DNA of 64,000 nucleotides from Callorhinus ursinus. Taxonomy: Eukaryota; Chordata; Mammalia; Carnivora; Otariidae. Location of the stretch: positions 129,710,486 to 129,774,485 of the forward strand of contig NW_020312785.1 of assembly GCF_003265705.1 (NCBI RefSeq), read 5' to 3'. A program made the position numbers and the translations under genes. Position 1 is the stretch's first letter. Every line of letters starts with the position of its first letter. The notes under the pieces were generated by a model that saw only the letters and a list, made by a program, of their open reading frames with translations, was not told the DNA's origin and searched no databases. Below, one piece after another: positions 22,800-34,090 of this stretch.

Positions 22800-22990
22800 G
22801 AAGGACAGTGAAGAACACGGTGGTAGGATACGGACGCCGAGGGGCCCTCTGTGCCTGCTATGCAGTTTGAACTTTATCCCGAAAGCCGTGGAAGCTCATT
22901 GATGAAGGCCTCTCCCTTTGGGGAGGTACAGGAAAATGCTGCAAGTAGCAGGGGTTAAGATAAAGTCTTCTAGGAAGCAAAGCCCTCCTA
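22800..22990 (-). repeat. Possible L2 fragment, antisense
   Basis: 'gaactttatcccgaaagcc' and 'gtggaagctcattgatg' resemble the L2 3-prime region in reverse. Weak by eye. Confidence 0.35.
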
Positions 22991-23629
22991 GAGAAGGTCA
23001 TCGAATGAATGAAGGCAATAAATACATCAGCACAGTAAAACCCACACACGCACTGGCATCACCTGTTTATAATTTATCACCTCACCTGCCTACGTGACAA
23101 CTGTGAGGAAGCAAAACTACACCTTGTCCTGCTGCCTTTATGATGAGGTGTGTCCTTCACATGCCAGTCAGAAAAAAAGTACATATTTTGCACCACTGAA
23201 GAACCCTCTCCACACATACAGCTTATCTGATGCCCCCCCACGCCCTCCCCCAATAATACTTGAGTCATTCTGTGAACTGCTGGCTCCCTCAAGAAAACAC
23301 ATTTATCTCTAACTTCTGGAACACAGCTCTCAGCAGGTATGTGGGGGCCCACATGGATGGGAGAAGCATGTGAGGAACCTCTGGTTTTCTACCAATGGGG
23401 ACTTTGAACAGATTAACTGTAACTGCATGGTCTGTTTTATTTTATTTTCTCTTCAAATACCTGGAATATCTTTTATTTCGAGTATCTGATTCCTCTAAAG
23501 CCTGGACACCCCTGCAAACATCACAGAGAAGAATATTTTAATGTTCAATTTGTCTTAGAATTTTCCACTTACAACTACGTCTATACACTGTAACCTTGAG
23601 AACAACCCCAATGTTTATTATTAAATATA
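22991..23629. other. Unique sequence, nothing recognised
   Basis: No repeat signature or credible exon. Short frames on both strands only. Confidence 0.4.
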
Positions 23630-23800
23630 ATATTGACAATAGCTAAAAGCTACTTCCTACATGCCAGGCACTGTTTCCAGAGCTTCATATTCTCACACTC
23701 TGATGAGGAAACTATAACATGAAAAGTCTGGGTAACTTGTTGAGCTGTCTAGTGGTGGAGCTGGGATGTGAACCCAGGCAGACTCGTCTGCAACAGGTCA
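23630..23800 (-). repeat. MIR SINE, antisense
   Basis: 'catgccaggcactgtttcc', 'tgatgaggaaactataacat', 'ggtggagctgggatgtgaa' and 'cccaggcagactcgtctgc' in order. Confidence 0.8.
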
Positions 23801-23989
23801 CAACCTTGGAATGACACCAATATAATAGATGCCAACTACTCTCTTAGGGCACTCAAATGATCTCTGACTACCAATGACTACTTTTGAGGTGGCAGAATCA
23901 GAAGTATATAAAAACTAGAGTCTAATCACTACAATATTATGTTACAGAAGTGGGAGGCACAAAGACAGCAGGATAAATAAATCCAACAG

Positions 23990-26690
23990 GTAGTTCTTTA
24001 AAATCAGTCAAATACATCTCAGAATTATAAAATAAACTAAGAAAAAGAGAGAGAAACACAGATATAAAAATGTTAGAAATTATGAGAGAATACTGTGTTC
24101 AATTCCATGCTTATTATTTTAAAAATACTAACAAAAAGACAATTCTTACTTATAATATGAATTACCAAAATCCAGACAAGCAGAAACAGACACGCTGAGT
24201 AAATAATTAGAGAAACAACACCAGCACATAGGAAAAAAAAATCTTAAAAAGTTACGAAAGCATTATCTAGTTCAAAAAATAATCCGGACATAGAAAATCC
24301 CACAGGAAACCTCTTTAAAATTCTCAAGGAAAATATAATTCCTGTAGGTCTACAGCACAGAAAAAAATAGAAATTTCCCAATCATCATATGAAATAAAGA
24401 TAATTTTGATGTCAAAACTAACAAGATAGCGTAAAAATTCAACTTAAGGCCAACTTATGCAAATTGATGCAATAATCTTAAATAAATATTGGATGCAACA
24501 GTGAGTTATGAAAACATTTCATCATGACCAAGTAGGCTTTACTCCAAGAACAAAAAGATGGTTAAATATTAGGAAATTTGTGATTATAGCACACCATTTT
24601 AATAGATCAAAGGCAAAAATTACACAATATTTTTTTAATATGATACTGTATATCAAGTCTGGTGAATTGCAAACATTTCCCACTGGATCCTCACAATACT
24701 CTCATAAGATATTTATATTATTGTCCTCATATTAGAGCACAAAAAGCTGAAATTGGAGGACAAATAACTTACACTTCTAAGGGAAGGGGTGTGATTTGAG
24801 CCCGTCGTTGTCAGGCCAGAAAGCCTATATTCTGGCTTCCATGTTATGTTTTCCTCATAAATGATAATTTACCAAGATAAATCTTAAGGCATTTTATAAT
24901 ATTTCAAAACCCTTCTTGATTAAAAAAACTACCTGCAGCATACTAGGAATGCAATAAATGTACTTAACATGGTTGCAAAAACCTATCAGAAAGAAAAAAA
25001 TCAGAAACAAGGTAAGAATGGAATACCAGTAAGCGTATTTAATACTGCTGTGGAAATTCCAGGTCATGCTCTAAGACATAATTCTGAAATAAAAGGTATG
25101 TTCTTTAGAAAGATAATAGAATCATTATTTGGTAGAGCATGATTGTTTACTAAGAAAACTAAAAACAACTAGGTAAAAAAATAATTATTAATAAACAGTA
25201 AAACACAAAATATAAAAATTTATCTTTCATAGAACAGTAACTGCCAATTAGAAAACAATAGATAAAATCCCAAATGTAATTAAATAAAAGGTACATAATA
25301 CCTAGGGATAACTTTTAAAAATATGTAGGATTTGTAGGAAGAAATGATTTCTCTATCACATCCAATATGACTTGAAAAAACAGAGGCATATTGTGAAATC
25401 ATTGAAAATTGTAAAGATTCAACTCCTTCAAAATAATTCAGAGTTTGTATATAATTCCATGCAGAATATACCAGGGTATTTTTAATCAAAAATTAGTTTG
25501 AACATTTACCTTGAAGAATGCTCAGATGATAATTCCTAAGTTACATTTAAAATACAGAATAATGAAGGAGTTAGGGTTTGCCGTATCCGAAATGGAAATG
25601 TGCTATACAAAATACAATACGATTCCACTACAATAATCAACAGTAAAAAAATTAAAATAACAGAGAGCCCAGATATGGAAATGTATGCCAATTTAATTAA
25701 AGACAGATTTAATTACAACTCAAGAAAAAAGGATTAGTCAATAAATGGTGTTGGAATAACTATTGGAATAGATAAAAAATTATATCTCTACTTCATATAA
25801 TATGTCAAACTAAATTATGGATGAATTATATATTAAATTGAAAAAATAAAGTTATAAAGGATCATGAAAAATCTAGGTGGTTATTTATTGCATATTGGGC
25901 CAAACAAAGAATTTTCAAACACAAGTCAGAAAGCAGTAACAGATTTGACTGCAGTAATTAAACATGAAAAAAGTCATATATCAGTACAATATGCAAAATT
26001 AAAAGGCAAACACCCAACCAGGAACACAACTTCCAGAGATATGATATATAAAGAATCTTTAATACAGTGCATAAACAAAATATTAACACCTCAGTTGATA
26101 AATGGACAAAAAAGATAGATGAACAAGTTACAAAAGAATTAGTATAAATGTCTAATAAGCATTCAAAAAATTTTTAAATGATTAATGCTTAATGCTGTCA
26201 AGTGTGAGGAGAGACAGACACTGATACACTGCCATTGTAAGTGTAAATTAATACCTTTGGCCACATCTAAGAAGAACTATAAACACGCTCGCATCCTTTG
26301 ATTGCATCTACTATCATGTTAAAGCAAGTAAGAAGATTGTAAAAGATGAAATGCAAGGCTGCATCACTTATTCGAGGAAGAAGCAGGAACACTCAGCTAC
26401 AGCTGTACACCCCAAAGTCCCAGTATTATACAGTCATTAAATAATCACGTCATGAAGAATATTTAATGCCATGACAAAATGTTTCCCATCAAGTGAACAT
26501 AGGTAAAATATAAAACTCTATCTAGAGGCTGGTCCTGATTCTGTAACATAACAATATATACAGAGAAAAAATTAGAGGAAATATGCCAAAATGTTACAGT
26601 GGCTATCTCTGAATATTAGAGGAGGTAATTTTTATTTTCTACAAAAAATATCAGAAAAAAATTTATTTTATAAAGGATGAGGACAAAACA
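23990..26690 (+). mobile_element. Long old L1M copy (ORF2 to 3-prime UTR), sense, decayed
   Basis: Reverse-transcriptase remnants are readable: at 24523-24576 the translation is DQVGFTPRTKRWLNIRKF, the L1 ORF2 block before the YxDD region. Further landmarks: 'taatacctagggataac' (about 25300), 'ggtgttggaataactattgg' (25747), 'taatacagtgcataaac', and 'acagtggctatctctgaata' near the 3-prime end (about 26595). Many stops; inactive. A MIR occupies 24650-24840. Confidence 0.78.
24650..24840 (-). repeat. MIR SINE, antisense, within the L1M interval
   Basis: 'cccactggatcctcacaata', 'ctcataagatatttatatta', 'aggacaaataacttacac', 'tgtgatttgagcccgtcg' in antisense MIR order. A MIR inside an L1M is unusual in age order, so the L1M may be two fragments flanking an older MIR. 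Confidence 0.6.
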
Positions 26691-27235
26691 ATGATTGACA
26701 AGAGAAACAAGAAGCTGGACCCATTGGACTTGACCTTCTAAGGAAATGAAGAAGTCTGCCTTTTGTGTCCCTCTAATTTTACTGGTTTATCTCAGAGAGC
26801 AATGGTGGAATGGGTGTCTCACAAACCACATTAGCTTCTAAAAGGAATCATCCCAGAAGCCACCTCTCCATCAGATCTGGCTAATTCCTTCTCTACTCCT
26901 TCCACTCTGGCCTCTTTCCGCTCAGCTCTGTCAACCCCCACTTTCCTCCCACTCAAAGTCTGGCAACAAAAAAACAATCCCAACATGGGAAGAGGTCCGG
27001 AGGGATGTCAGCATGCTCAGTGATTATTGAGGAAAGGATGTATATTTCTGTAAAAATGCATTCTCCTCTGCTAAACTATCATTTCATAACACTATCCACA
27101 TTAGAAAGACTTTGCTCAAAAAAAACCTATACTCTTGAAAATTCCTGCAAACCCTACGTCAGTGATGATCTCAGAAGTCCATTTCTCCTTTAGGGGCATA
27201 ATTCAGGGAGCTTTACTAAAATTAATCAATCTCTC
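26691..27235. other. Unique sequence, nothing recognised
   Basis: Contains a CT-rich patch at 26880-26960. No gene or repeat assigned. Confidence 0.4.
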
Positions 27236-27300
27236 AATGATATTCAGCAAATATTTACTGGGTGTTCTCTAGGGTTCCGGGAAATATAATGTGGCTGTGG
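27236..27300 (-). repeat. L2 3-prime end fragment, antisense
   Basis: 'ttcagcaaatatttactggg' followed by 'tgttctctagggttccggg' fits the reverse of the L2 end. Confidence 0.5.
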
Positions 27301-27585
27301 GAGGCTGAATAATGGTTCCCAGAGATATCCACATCTTCATCCTGGAACCTGTGAATTTGTTACAGTACATGGCAAAAGGAAATTTACAGATGTGATTAAG
27401 GTAAGGATTTTGAGATGGAGAGCTTGTCCTGCATTATCTGGATGGGCCCAATATAATCTCAGGGGTCCTTATAAGACAGAGAGGCAGAAGAGTCAAGACA
27501 AGGGGCAAGGATAGAAGCAAAGGTCAGTGATGCAAGGCCACCAGCTGAGGAATTTGAACACCCATAAGAGCTGGAAACACCCACT
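27301..27585 (+). mobile_element. MLT1-like (ERVL-MaLR) LTR, sense, 5-prime part
   Basis: 'ggaggctgaataatggttcc', 'ggaacctgtgaatttgttac', 'ttacagatgtgattaaggta', 'tctggatgggcccaatataa', 'ggtccttataagacagag'. It is incomplete at the 3-prime side before the SINE at 27600. Confidence 0.75.
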
Positions 27586-27599
27586 ACTTCTTGTAGTTT

Positions 27600-27796
27600 G
27601 TTTTTTTTTTAAGATTTTATTTATTTATTTGACAGAGATAGAGAACACAAGCAGGCAGAGCTGCAGGCGGAGGGAGAGGGAGAAGCAGGCTCTCCGCTGA
27701 GCAGGGAGCCCGACACGAGACTCGATCCCAGGACCCTGGGATCACGACCTGAGCCAAAGGCAGATGCTTAACCAACTGAGCCACCCAGGCACCCCA
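27600..27796 (-). mobile_element. Young CAN SINE (SINEC), antisense, perfect TSD
   Basis: Low divergence from the family consensus. T-rich tail with intact ATTTATTTATTT, GA-rich run, head ending 'gccacccaggcacccc'. Exact 14-bp TSD 'acttcttgtagttt' at 27586-27599 and 27797-27810. One of the youngest insertions in the window. Confidence 0.97.
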
Positions 27797-27810
27797 ACTT
27801 CTTGTAGTTT

Positions 27811-28387
27811 AAACAAGTTTATACAAATTGATAAACTCTACCAATCCCTATGACACTTGAAACATACCCTTTCAAGTTTTTAGCTAGCTTGGCAGGTGTT
27901 CTTTTGTTTGTTTAATCTTACCCAACAGGAAGTTAAGTTCCTCTAAGGTAGAACTATTTCCTTACAAGCCCATATTCTGTAGTTTCTTTCCTCAGGGAGC
28001 TAATATTCCAGTTGGCGAGACATGCATACTTTCATAAGAAAAAGGATATTTGGGGAAGAAAGCTGGGGGATTTTTGTTATCTAATTTGACAAATAGATAA
28101 ATGTTGAGAGATTAAACTGATCGTCCCAGACTGTTTTACTGAAGGGTCCCTTGATTATATCCCAGAATTTCCTGAACAGCATGATCTTTTAGAGCGATGA
28201 AGGAACAGTCATACTTAGAGTAACCCAGAGTTCATAGATTATAGTCTCCTCCTTCATTGCCATGGCATCTTCCTCCCTCCACCATTTCCCTCTCCTCTGA
28301 TCTTAACCAAAGTCTGAGGTCTTGATGGTGATATTTCTTTGACTTATAAAATAGTGTAGTGGTACAGTGGATCTTTTGGGTCATCTG
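27811..28387. other. Unique sequence, nothing recognised
   Basis: No repeat or coding evidence. Confidence 0.4.
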
Positions 28388-28490
28388 TGCATAATAATTG
28401 TAAGTAAATAATAAGTATTATAAGTAAATTATAATAACTTACAAGTAATTAAAAGTAAATAAATAATAAGTAATAATATTATATAGTGTT
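28388..28490. repeat. AT-rich imperfect (TAAGTAA)-like tandem tract
   Basis: Recurring 'aagtaaat', 'aataagta' and 'attataagtaaa' units over about 100 bp; imperfect, so it has drifted. Confidence 0.7.
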
Positions 28491-29599
28491 AATTACACCC
28501 CTATTTTCGCAAAGGGCATAAGCAACAGTTCAACATATACTGACTGCATTCTAGCCTCCCTGCAAATGCCTGACACCATTCTCTTTGCAAAGTATTTTTT
28601 GCAACCTTCCAGTCTCCCAAGATCATACGAAACACAATTATGCAAATATTGCCTCTCCTTTTCATAAGAAATCAAATAATTTTAAACCAAAGATAAATGA
28701 AACTTTTTAGCAACATGTATTTTACTTAGAAAATTAGCAAGCATAGCATCCCCTTTCCAATTACTTTTCAACTCAAATCAATGGAATTTCAAACAACTGT
28801 TTTTTTTAATTCAATCAAGAAAATATCTGAAGCATTTAATAAATGTTATACATTACTATCAGAAAAACCCATTGACTCATTTTATGTATTACTGAATATT
28901 CTATACAACCTACCATTCTGTAACAATTAACTAGATTTAACCATTAAATAAAGAAACAAAAACCCATTCAACTCTTGAACTTGAAACAATCTCAACAACT
29001 CAGATACGTCTAAGTGAACTTTTGTAAACCGAGACAGAGCTTTCTCAACGCCACACTTTTCTTTGCAGTAATGGGAGAAAGTCTGATCCCAGAGGGAATG
29101 CTTTTTGTTTTATCTTGTCCTGTTAATACATTAATTTTAAGTTCAATTAATTAAGTAATTGAATTCAATTAAGACGTCAATTTTCAGTTAAATAACCATT
29201 ATGAAACAGGGATATCTTTACTTCTTCCACTTTACTTCTACTTATCCTGTGTATAATCAGTAACATGAGGACCCTTTCCTTAGAATGAATGGTGGTAGCT
29301 CTTTATCTGAATGGTGATAGTCCCCCTTAAGGTAAGTTTAAAGTACTATATACCAACATTCTAAGGACTGAGTCCTGGTGGGGAAGGGGTGGGCAGGGAT
29401 TAGATGATAAATCACCAGTAAAAACCATTAGAATCTGTCAGGGGTCAGTGCTCTGCAAATAGGAAGAGGTATGGAAAGAACGATTCATATTTCAGTGGCC
29501 ACGGGAATGGTATCATGGGATTTTGAACTACAAAGAGACAAATAGTTGCTTCTTGCTGCCCAACAAGACCACTACAGGTTTCAAGGAAAGAGAATATTT
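28491..29599. other. Unique AT-rich sequence with a TAATT-motif cluster near 29120-29190
   Basis: No gene or known repeat. The motif cluster and small hairpin are described in the findings. An enhancer role is possible but unproven. Confidence 0.35.
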
Positions 29600-29605
29600 G
29601 TCATT

Positions 29606-29672
29606 AAGACTATTTCATTCAGTAAGCATTTATTAAGTACCTACTAAATGCCAGTCATAGAGCTATAGGGCA
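29606..29672 (-). repeat. L2 3-prime end fragment, antisense
   Basis: 'cattcagtaagcatttatta', 'agtacctactaaatgccagt' is the reverse of the L2 terminal sequence. Confidence 0.6.
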
Positions 29673-30126
29673 AACACCTGACTGCTTGTTGGGTGAAATT
29701 TCATGGAAGAGTAGTGGTATCAGCTTGAAGAGTATCAAGCTAGTAAATCATTCAGACAACCCAAACAGGACATTAATAAGTCAAAGGCAAGGCAGATTAT
29801 TCCAGTCTCTTTCACTAATGAGAATCAGAACCCCAATTTTCAAAAGCTAATCAAAAAAGGAGCTTTAGTGGAAGGATACTGAGACATCCTCAGAAATCTG
29901 AGGAAGAACTGCAGGAGCCAGTGTTGCCAGGGTGCCCACAGGGTCTCTGTCTTTCAACTCTGCTTTTCCCTGTTTCCTTCTTTCTTCCCAGTGACAGATC
30001 TGTTTTCCATAAATATGGCCAATTTCAACATGGCTCCTACCAGCTCTGATGAAGTCACCAGAGGATGCCCACTGCTCACCCAGTCATCCCTAATCACGGG
30101 GACTAGCAGAACCTTGATATCAAAAC
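29673..30126. other. Unique sequence, nothing recognised
   Basis: No coding or repeat evidence. Confidence 0.4.
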
Positions 30127-30140
30127 ACACGTTAATTGTG

Positions 30141-30337
30141 GATGCCTGGGTGGCTCAGTCGGTTATTAAGCATCTGCCTTCAGCTTAGGTCATGATCCCG
30201 GGGTCCTGGGATCAAGTCCCACATTGGACTCCTTGCTCAGCGGGGAGCCTGCTTCTCCCTATGCCTGCGCCCCCCCCCGGCTTCTGCTCTCCCTCTCTCT
30301 CCTCTGTCGAATAAATAAGATCTTTAAAAAAAAAAAA
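30141..30337 (+). mobile_element. CAN SINE (SINEC), sense, with an L1 in its 3-prime tail
   Basis: Head 'gatgcctgggtggctcagtc', B-box-like 'gggatcaagtccc', C-rich/CT-rich middle, AATAAAT then a run of A. Its TSD is 'acacgttaattgtg' (30127-30140) and 'acacgtgaattgtg' (31108-31121), so the right copy lies beyond the L1 at 30363-31075. Between its A tail and that TSD are about 25 extra bases and a second A-run. Confidence 0.93.
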
Positions 30338-30362
30338 CAAGTTTGCTGTAATGACATGCTTT

Positions 30363-31075
30363 TTTTAAATTTAATTTAATTTTATTATGTTATGTTAGTC
30401 ACCATACAGTGCATCATTAGTTTTGGATGTAGTGTTCCATGATTCATCATTTGAGTATAACACCCAGTGCTCCCTGCAATACGTACCCTCCTTAATACCC
30501 ATCACCGGGCTAACCCATCCCTCACGCCCCTCCCCTCTAAAACCCTCAGTTTGTTTCTCAGAGTCCATAGGCTCTCGTGGTTCGTCTCCCCCTCTGATTT
30601 CCCCCCCTTCACTTTTCCCTTCCTTCTCCTAATGTCTTTCCTTATGCTATTCCTTATGTTCTGCAAATAAGTGAAACCATATGATAATTGACTTTCTCTG
30701 CTTGACTTATTTCACTTAGCATAATCTCCTCCAGTCCGATCCATGTTGATGTAAAAGTTGGGTAGTCATCCTTTCTGATGGCTGAGTAATATTCCATTGT
30801 CTATACGGACCGCATCTTCTTTATCCATTCATCAGTTAAAGGGCATCTCGGCTCTTTCCACAGTTTGGCTATTGCAGACATTGCTGCTGTGAACATTGGG
30901 GTGCATGTGGCCTTTCTTTTCACTACATCTGTGTCTTTGGGGTAAATACCCAGTAGTGCAATTGCTGGGTCATTGGGTAAGTCGATTTTTAATTTTTTGA
31001 GGCACCTCCACACTGTTTTCCAAAGTGGCTGTACCAACTTGCATTCCCACCAACAGTGTAAGAGGGTTCCCCTTT
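30363..31075 (-). mobile_element. Young carnivore L1, 5-prime truncated, antisense
   Basis: Exact 17-bp TSD 'ctgtaatgacatgcttt' at 30346-30362 and 31076-31092. It contains the 3-prime UTR and the C-terminal part of ORF2. The minus-strand frame 30801-31112 reads [20 protein letters not shown] and further L1 ORF2 C-terminal residues. About 713 bp of a roughly 6-kb element; no complete ORF, inactive. Confidence 0.96.
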
Positions 31076-31121
31076 CTGTAATGACATGCTTTAAAAAAAA
31101 AAAAACCAACACGTGAATTGT

Positions 31122-31794
31122 GCTCTTCTCATAGTGCTGCCCAACATGCTTTTGAGTTCAATCAAATGAGTGTTCAAATTCTTTGTGCAGTCTAAAGTAT
31201 TAAGGGCATGTCTAACGTACCACAATTGAAACTATGTAATAAAAATATATGTAGGCTAAAAAGACCGGAGGGAAAGACACTAGAATTCTAAGTTATATTT
31301 CAGAGATGGAATTATAAATGATTTTTTCTAATGCCCATTCTCCAAATGTTTTGTAATATGATCACTTTAATAATGAAAAATTTTATGGTATATTTAAAAA
31401 TTATTTTTAATGTTTGTAAACGTCTGAAAAGTGTCTAATGCTGACAAGTGATTAATTTAATCTGTATTTTGATGATGAAAATGGCAATTTTATTTATTTT
31501 AGAAAAATCTTTCCTCTTTTGATGTAAGAAAATATAAAAGATATATCTTTTCCTATATGTAATGAAATAGGAAATTATTATTAATTGTGAATGCCTTGGG
31601 GACCTTGAGAATTTAAGGTAAGTCAAATTAATACCATCACAATCTAATTTCAGTGACCATCAACAAAGACAAGGGTATAACCAAACAACTATTTTAAAAA
31701 TACTTGCATATATGAAATAATCAGCATAACTGCATATAAACACAAATCAGAGGTCAAAATGCCATTGCAAAGTTCTTTAAAAAGTGTCCATTGG
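31122..31794. other. Unique AT-rich sequence
   Basis: No gene or repeat recognised. Confidence 0.4.
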
Positions 31795-32160
31795 TTGGAC
31801 ACTACTTAGCCTTAAAAAGGAAGGAAATTCTGACACATGGTACAACATGGATGAAACTTTAGGACCTGATGCTACCTTAAATAAGCCAGTCACAAAAAGA
31901 CAAATACTGCGTGATTCTACTTATGTGAGATACTTAGAGTAGTTTAATTCACAGAGACACAAAGTAGGATGTTGGCTGCCAGGGGCTGGCAAGAGGGGAT
32001 ATGGGGAGTTATTATTTAATGGGTATAGCATTTTAATTTTGCAAGATGAAAAGTTCTGGAGAAGGATGGTGGTGATGGTTGCACAATATAAATGTACTTA
32101 ACACTATTGAACTGTACACTTAAAAATGGTTGAGACAGCAAAAAAGTCTCCATTAAAACA
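31795..32160 (+). mobile_element. Old L1M 3-prime end, sense
   Basis: 'acatggtacaacatggatga', 'ctgcgtgattctacttatgt', 'ggttgcacaatataaatgta', 'attgaactgtacacttaaaa' in L1 3-prime order, with a decayed tail. Confidence 0.78.
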
Positions 32161-33547
32161 AACTGTTTTTGCTTAATTCTGAGAAAGGCAACACTGCCAA
32201 AAGAGGTAGAACAAAATGAAATTTACAATGTGGGTAGTATTAATGACCACCTGAGATAACTCTATAGATAATTTTCCAGAGACAAAGGCTATCAATTAGG
32301 AAAGCTAAAATACACAGATAAGCGGGTCTTTCCCTGGTTTGTTTCATCAGATGTAGAAGCAGCTTTAATATACAGGTCCTTAGTAAAACAGACTTGTTTA
32401 CACCCCATCTTGCCAGGGCCACAACCTGGAAGTTCATCTCCTGAACAGAGACACACCCCATTAAGCACCTGTCATGAGATTACAAAACCTATAAAAAAAG
32501 AAAAATCTTGGTCCTTGAAAGTTCACAACAATTTCATGTTGTTTGACTAAATATATATTAAAATGATCAAGAGTAAACAAGTCCTAAGTACAAAATCTAG
32601 TATTTCCAGGTCCTTCCAGAGAAGAAAAGTCCGCAGCTGGTTTTCAGAAGGAAGGAGAATGCAAGCTAGCAGATGACAGTGGAAGACCATGTGCCACCAG
32701 TTAAAAATAAATGACAGAGAAGCCCACACAAAGACAGGCCAGCGAGGTACGAATTTAGAGAATGGCACACAAACCAGCCAAAATGAGGTCAAGGACAAAG
32801 GTAAGACAGAAGGAAGACAAAGCAGGCATGGCCCGAGTTTGAAGGTCAAGGCAGGTTCCGTATTTGATGGAGGGGAGTGATGGGAAGGCACGTGGCTGGC
32901 TAGAGAAGCAACAAGCAGTGGCTGCAAAGCCAGTCGATGACAAGCAAAGAAAGGACAAGAGGGAACCAAACGTACTTTAGAAATGAGGATTTCAGATTCC
33001 TGAATATAAGCTACCCACAGGCATGTTTTAGTAGAAACATGGTGAACACTGTATACCAGTGTAATGAATTTTCTTTGCTTTAAACCAGATCCTAACTGTT
33101 TTCGTAGGTTCACATATGCATGAGTCATTTCTGAGATCCGGGAGGCTGCTCTCACATGAGAATTCAGTATGTCACATCACTGCCACACTACCCATTCCCC
33201 GGGAATGTGCAGTGGCCGATTGATAGAAATGGGCTTTCTGACAGCACCCCGTAACCCACGTTGGAGAACACCACCAGAGAAAAGATAGCAGTTCTATATT
33301 TTAGCCCAGCAGGGAAGGTAACTCAATTTTTCTCCCTGCTTATTAATAGGCTAACATTTAGTCCAACAGCTGTAATTTGCAGTGGAATTTTTTACATTTG
33401 CTCCTGAAAATTGAGTCAGGTTAATGGTTTTCTGAATGATGCTTGTCCACAAATTCTGCGGCCATTCACATTTGTTTTAGAGATATAAGTATAGATTTTT
33501 TAAAATGGGGTAGCCATTTTAAGAAATATAAGACATCGGTCAGCTAA
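32161..33547. other. Unique sequence; 202-codon minus frame not supported as a gene
   Basis: The longest open frame of the window (32547-33155, minus) lies here. Its translation is rich in L, S, P, F and H with no known motif, domain or signal, and the opposite strand is purine-rich, which by itself keeps such frames open. No flanking splice or promoter structure was found. Confidence 0.45.
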
Positions 33548-33573
33548 TATATATATATATATATATATATATG
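33548..33573. repeat. (TA)n microsatellite
   Basis: Pure TA alternation for about 24 bp. Confidence 0.9.
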
Positions 33574-33802
33574 TTATATAGTATTACGTATATGTGAAAC
33601 TATCTTAAATCAAAGGAGGAGGCATATACTATGAGAATTTTTGCATAAACACTAGTTTTGGTAATAACTGTAGTAATGGGGAAGAAAGAAGATTAAGTTT
33701 GGATGAATAGTAGGAGGTTAAAAAATGATACTAACTTGGCTTTTTGGTTCTTAGTTGGACTAACTGCTTTGATTTAAAACTAATAATTAGTTTAATAATT
33801 AG

Positions 33803-33879
33803 TCTCCTGACCGGCTGGTTTCTTGTGGGCAATGACAGCTCCTTGCAAAGCAAATAGCTACCCACTCTGAAAGGAAAAG
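33803..33879 (+). repeat. Direct duplication, copy 1 (77 bp)
   Basis: 75 of 77 bases identical to 35273-35349, with differences at 33813 (g versus t) and 33870 (a versus g). It is immediately preceded by a short tandem repeat of 'taataattag' (33781-33790 and 33793-33802), suggesting this copy is the inserted one. Confidence 0.95.
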
Positions 33880-33924
33880 GTAGAAATAAGATAATCTAAC
33901 CACTCAAATGGACATCATAAGAAT

Positions 33925-34020
33925 GAGCAAAGAAAGGAAGAGAGGAGGGGGAAAGGGGGGAAGAAGGAAGGAGGGAGGAGAATTAGCCAGCTAGGTAGTT
34001 ACCTAGGAAGGAGAGAGGGA
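33925..34020. repeat. Purine-rich (GA) low-complexity tract
   Basis: Almost entirely A and G on the plus strand, leading into the pentamer array. Confidence 0.8.
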
Positions 34021-34085
34021 GGGAAGGGAAGGGAAGGGAAGGGAAGGGAAGGGAAGGGAAGGGAAGGGAAGGAAAGGGAAGGAAG
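34021..34085. repeat. (GGGAA)n pentanucleotide array
   Basis: Ten perfect gggaa units followed by imperfect ggaaa/gggaa/ggaag. All-purine, mirror-like tract able to form triplex (H-DNA). Confidence 0.97.
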
Positions 34086-34090
34086 GACAG

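Noticed and set aside
22385..22811. Two overlapping frames of 105 and 96 codons
   Set aside because: Both lie in an antisense ancient LTR-like repeat; not host genes.
30801..31112. 103-codon minus frame with clear reverse-transcriptase-family similarity
   Set aside because: It is the C-terminal remnant of L1 ORF2 in a truncated insertion, not an independent gene.
32547..33155. 202-codon minus-strand open frame, longest in the window
   Set aside because: Composition is dominated by L, S, P, F and H as expected opposite a purine-rich strand. No domain, signal, splice sites or poly(A) context; a frame of this length is expected by chance in 64 kb.
34021..34085. CRISPR-like or telomere-like array
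   Set aside because: Simple GGGAA pentamers without spacers; not TTAGGG and not a CRISPR repeat-spacer pattern.
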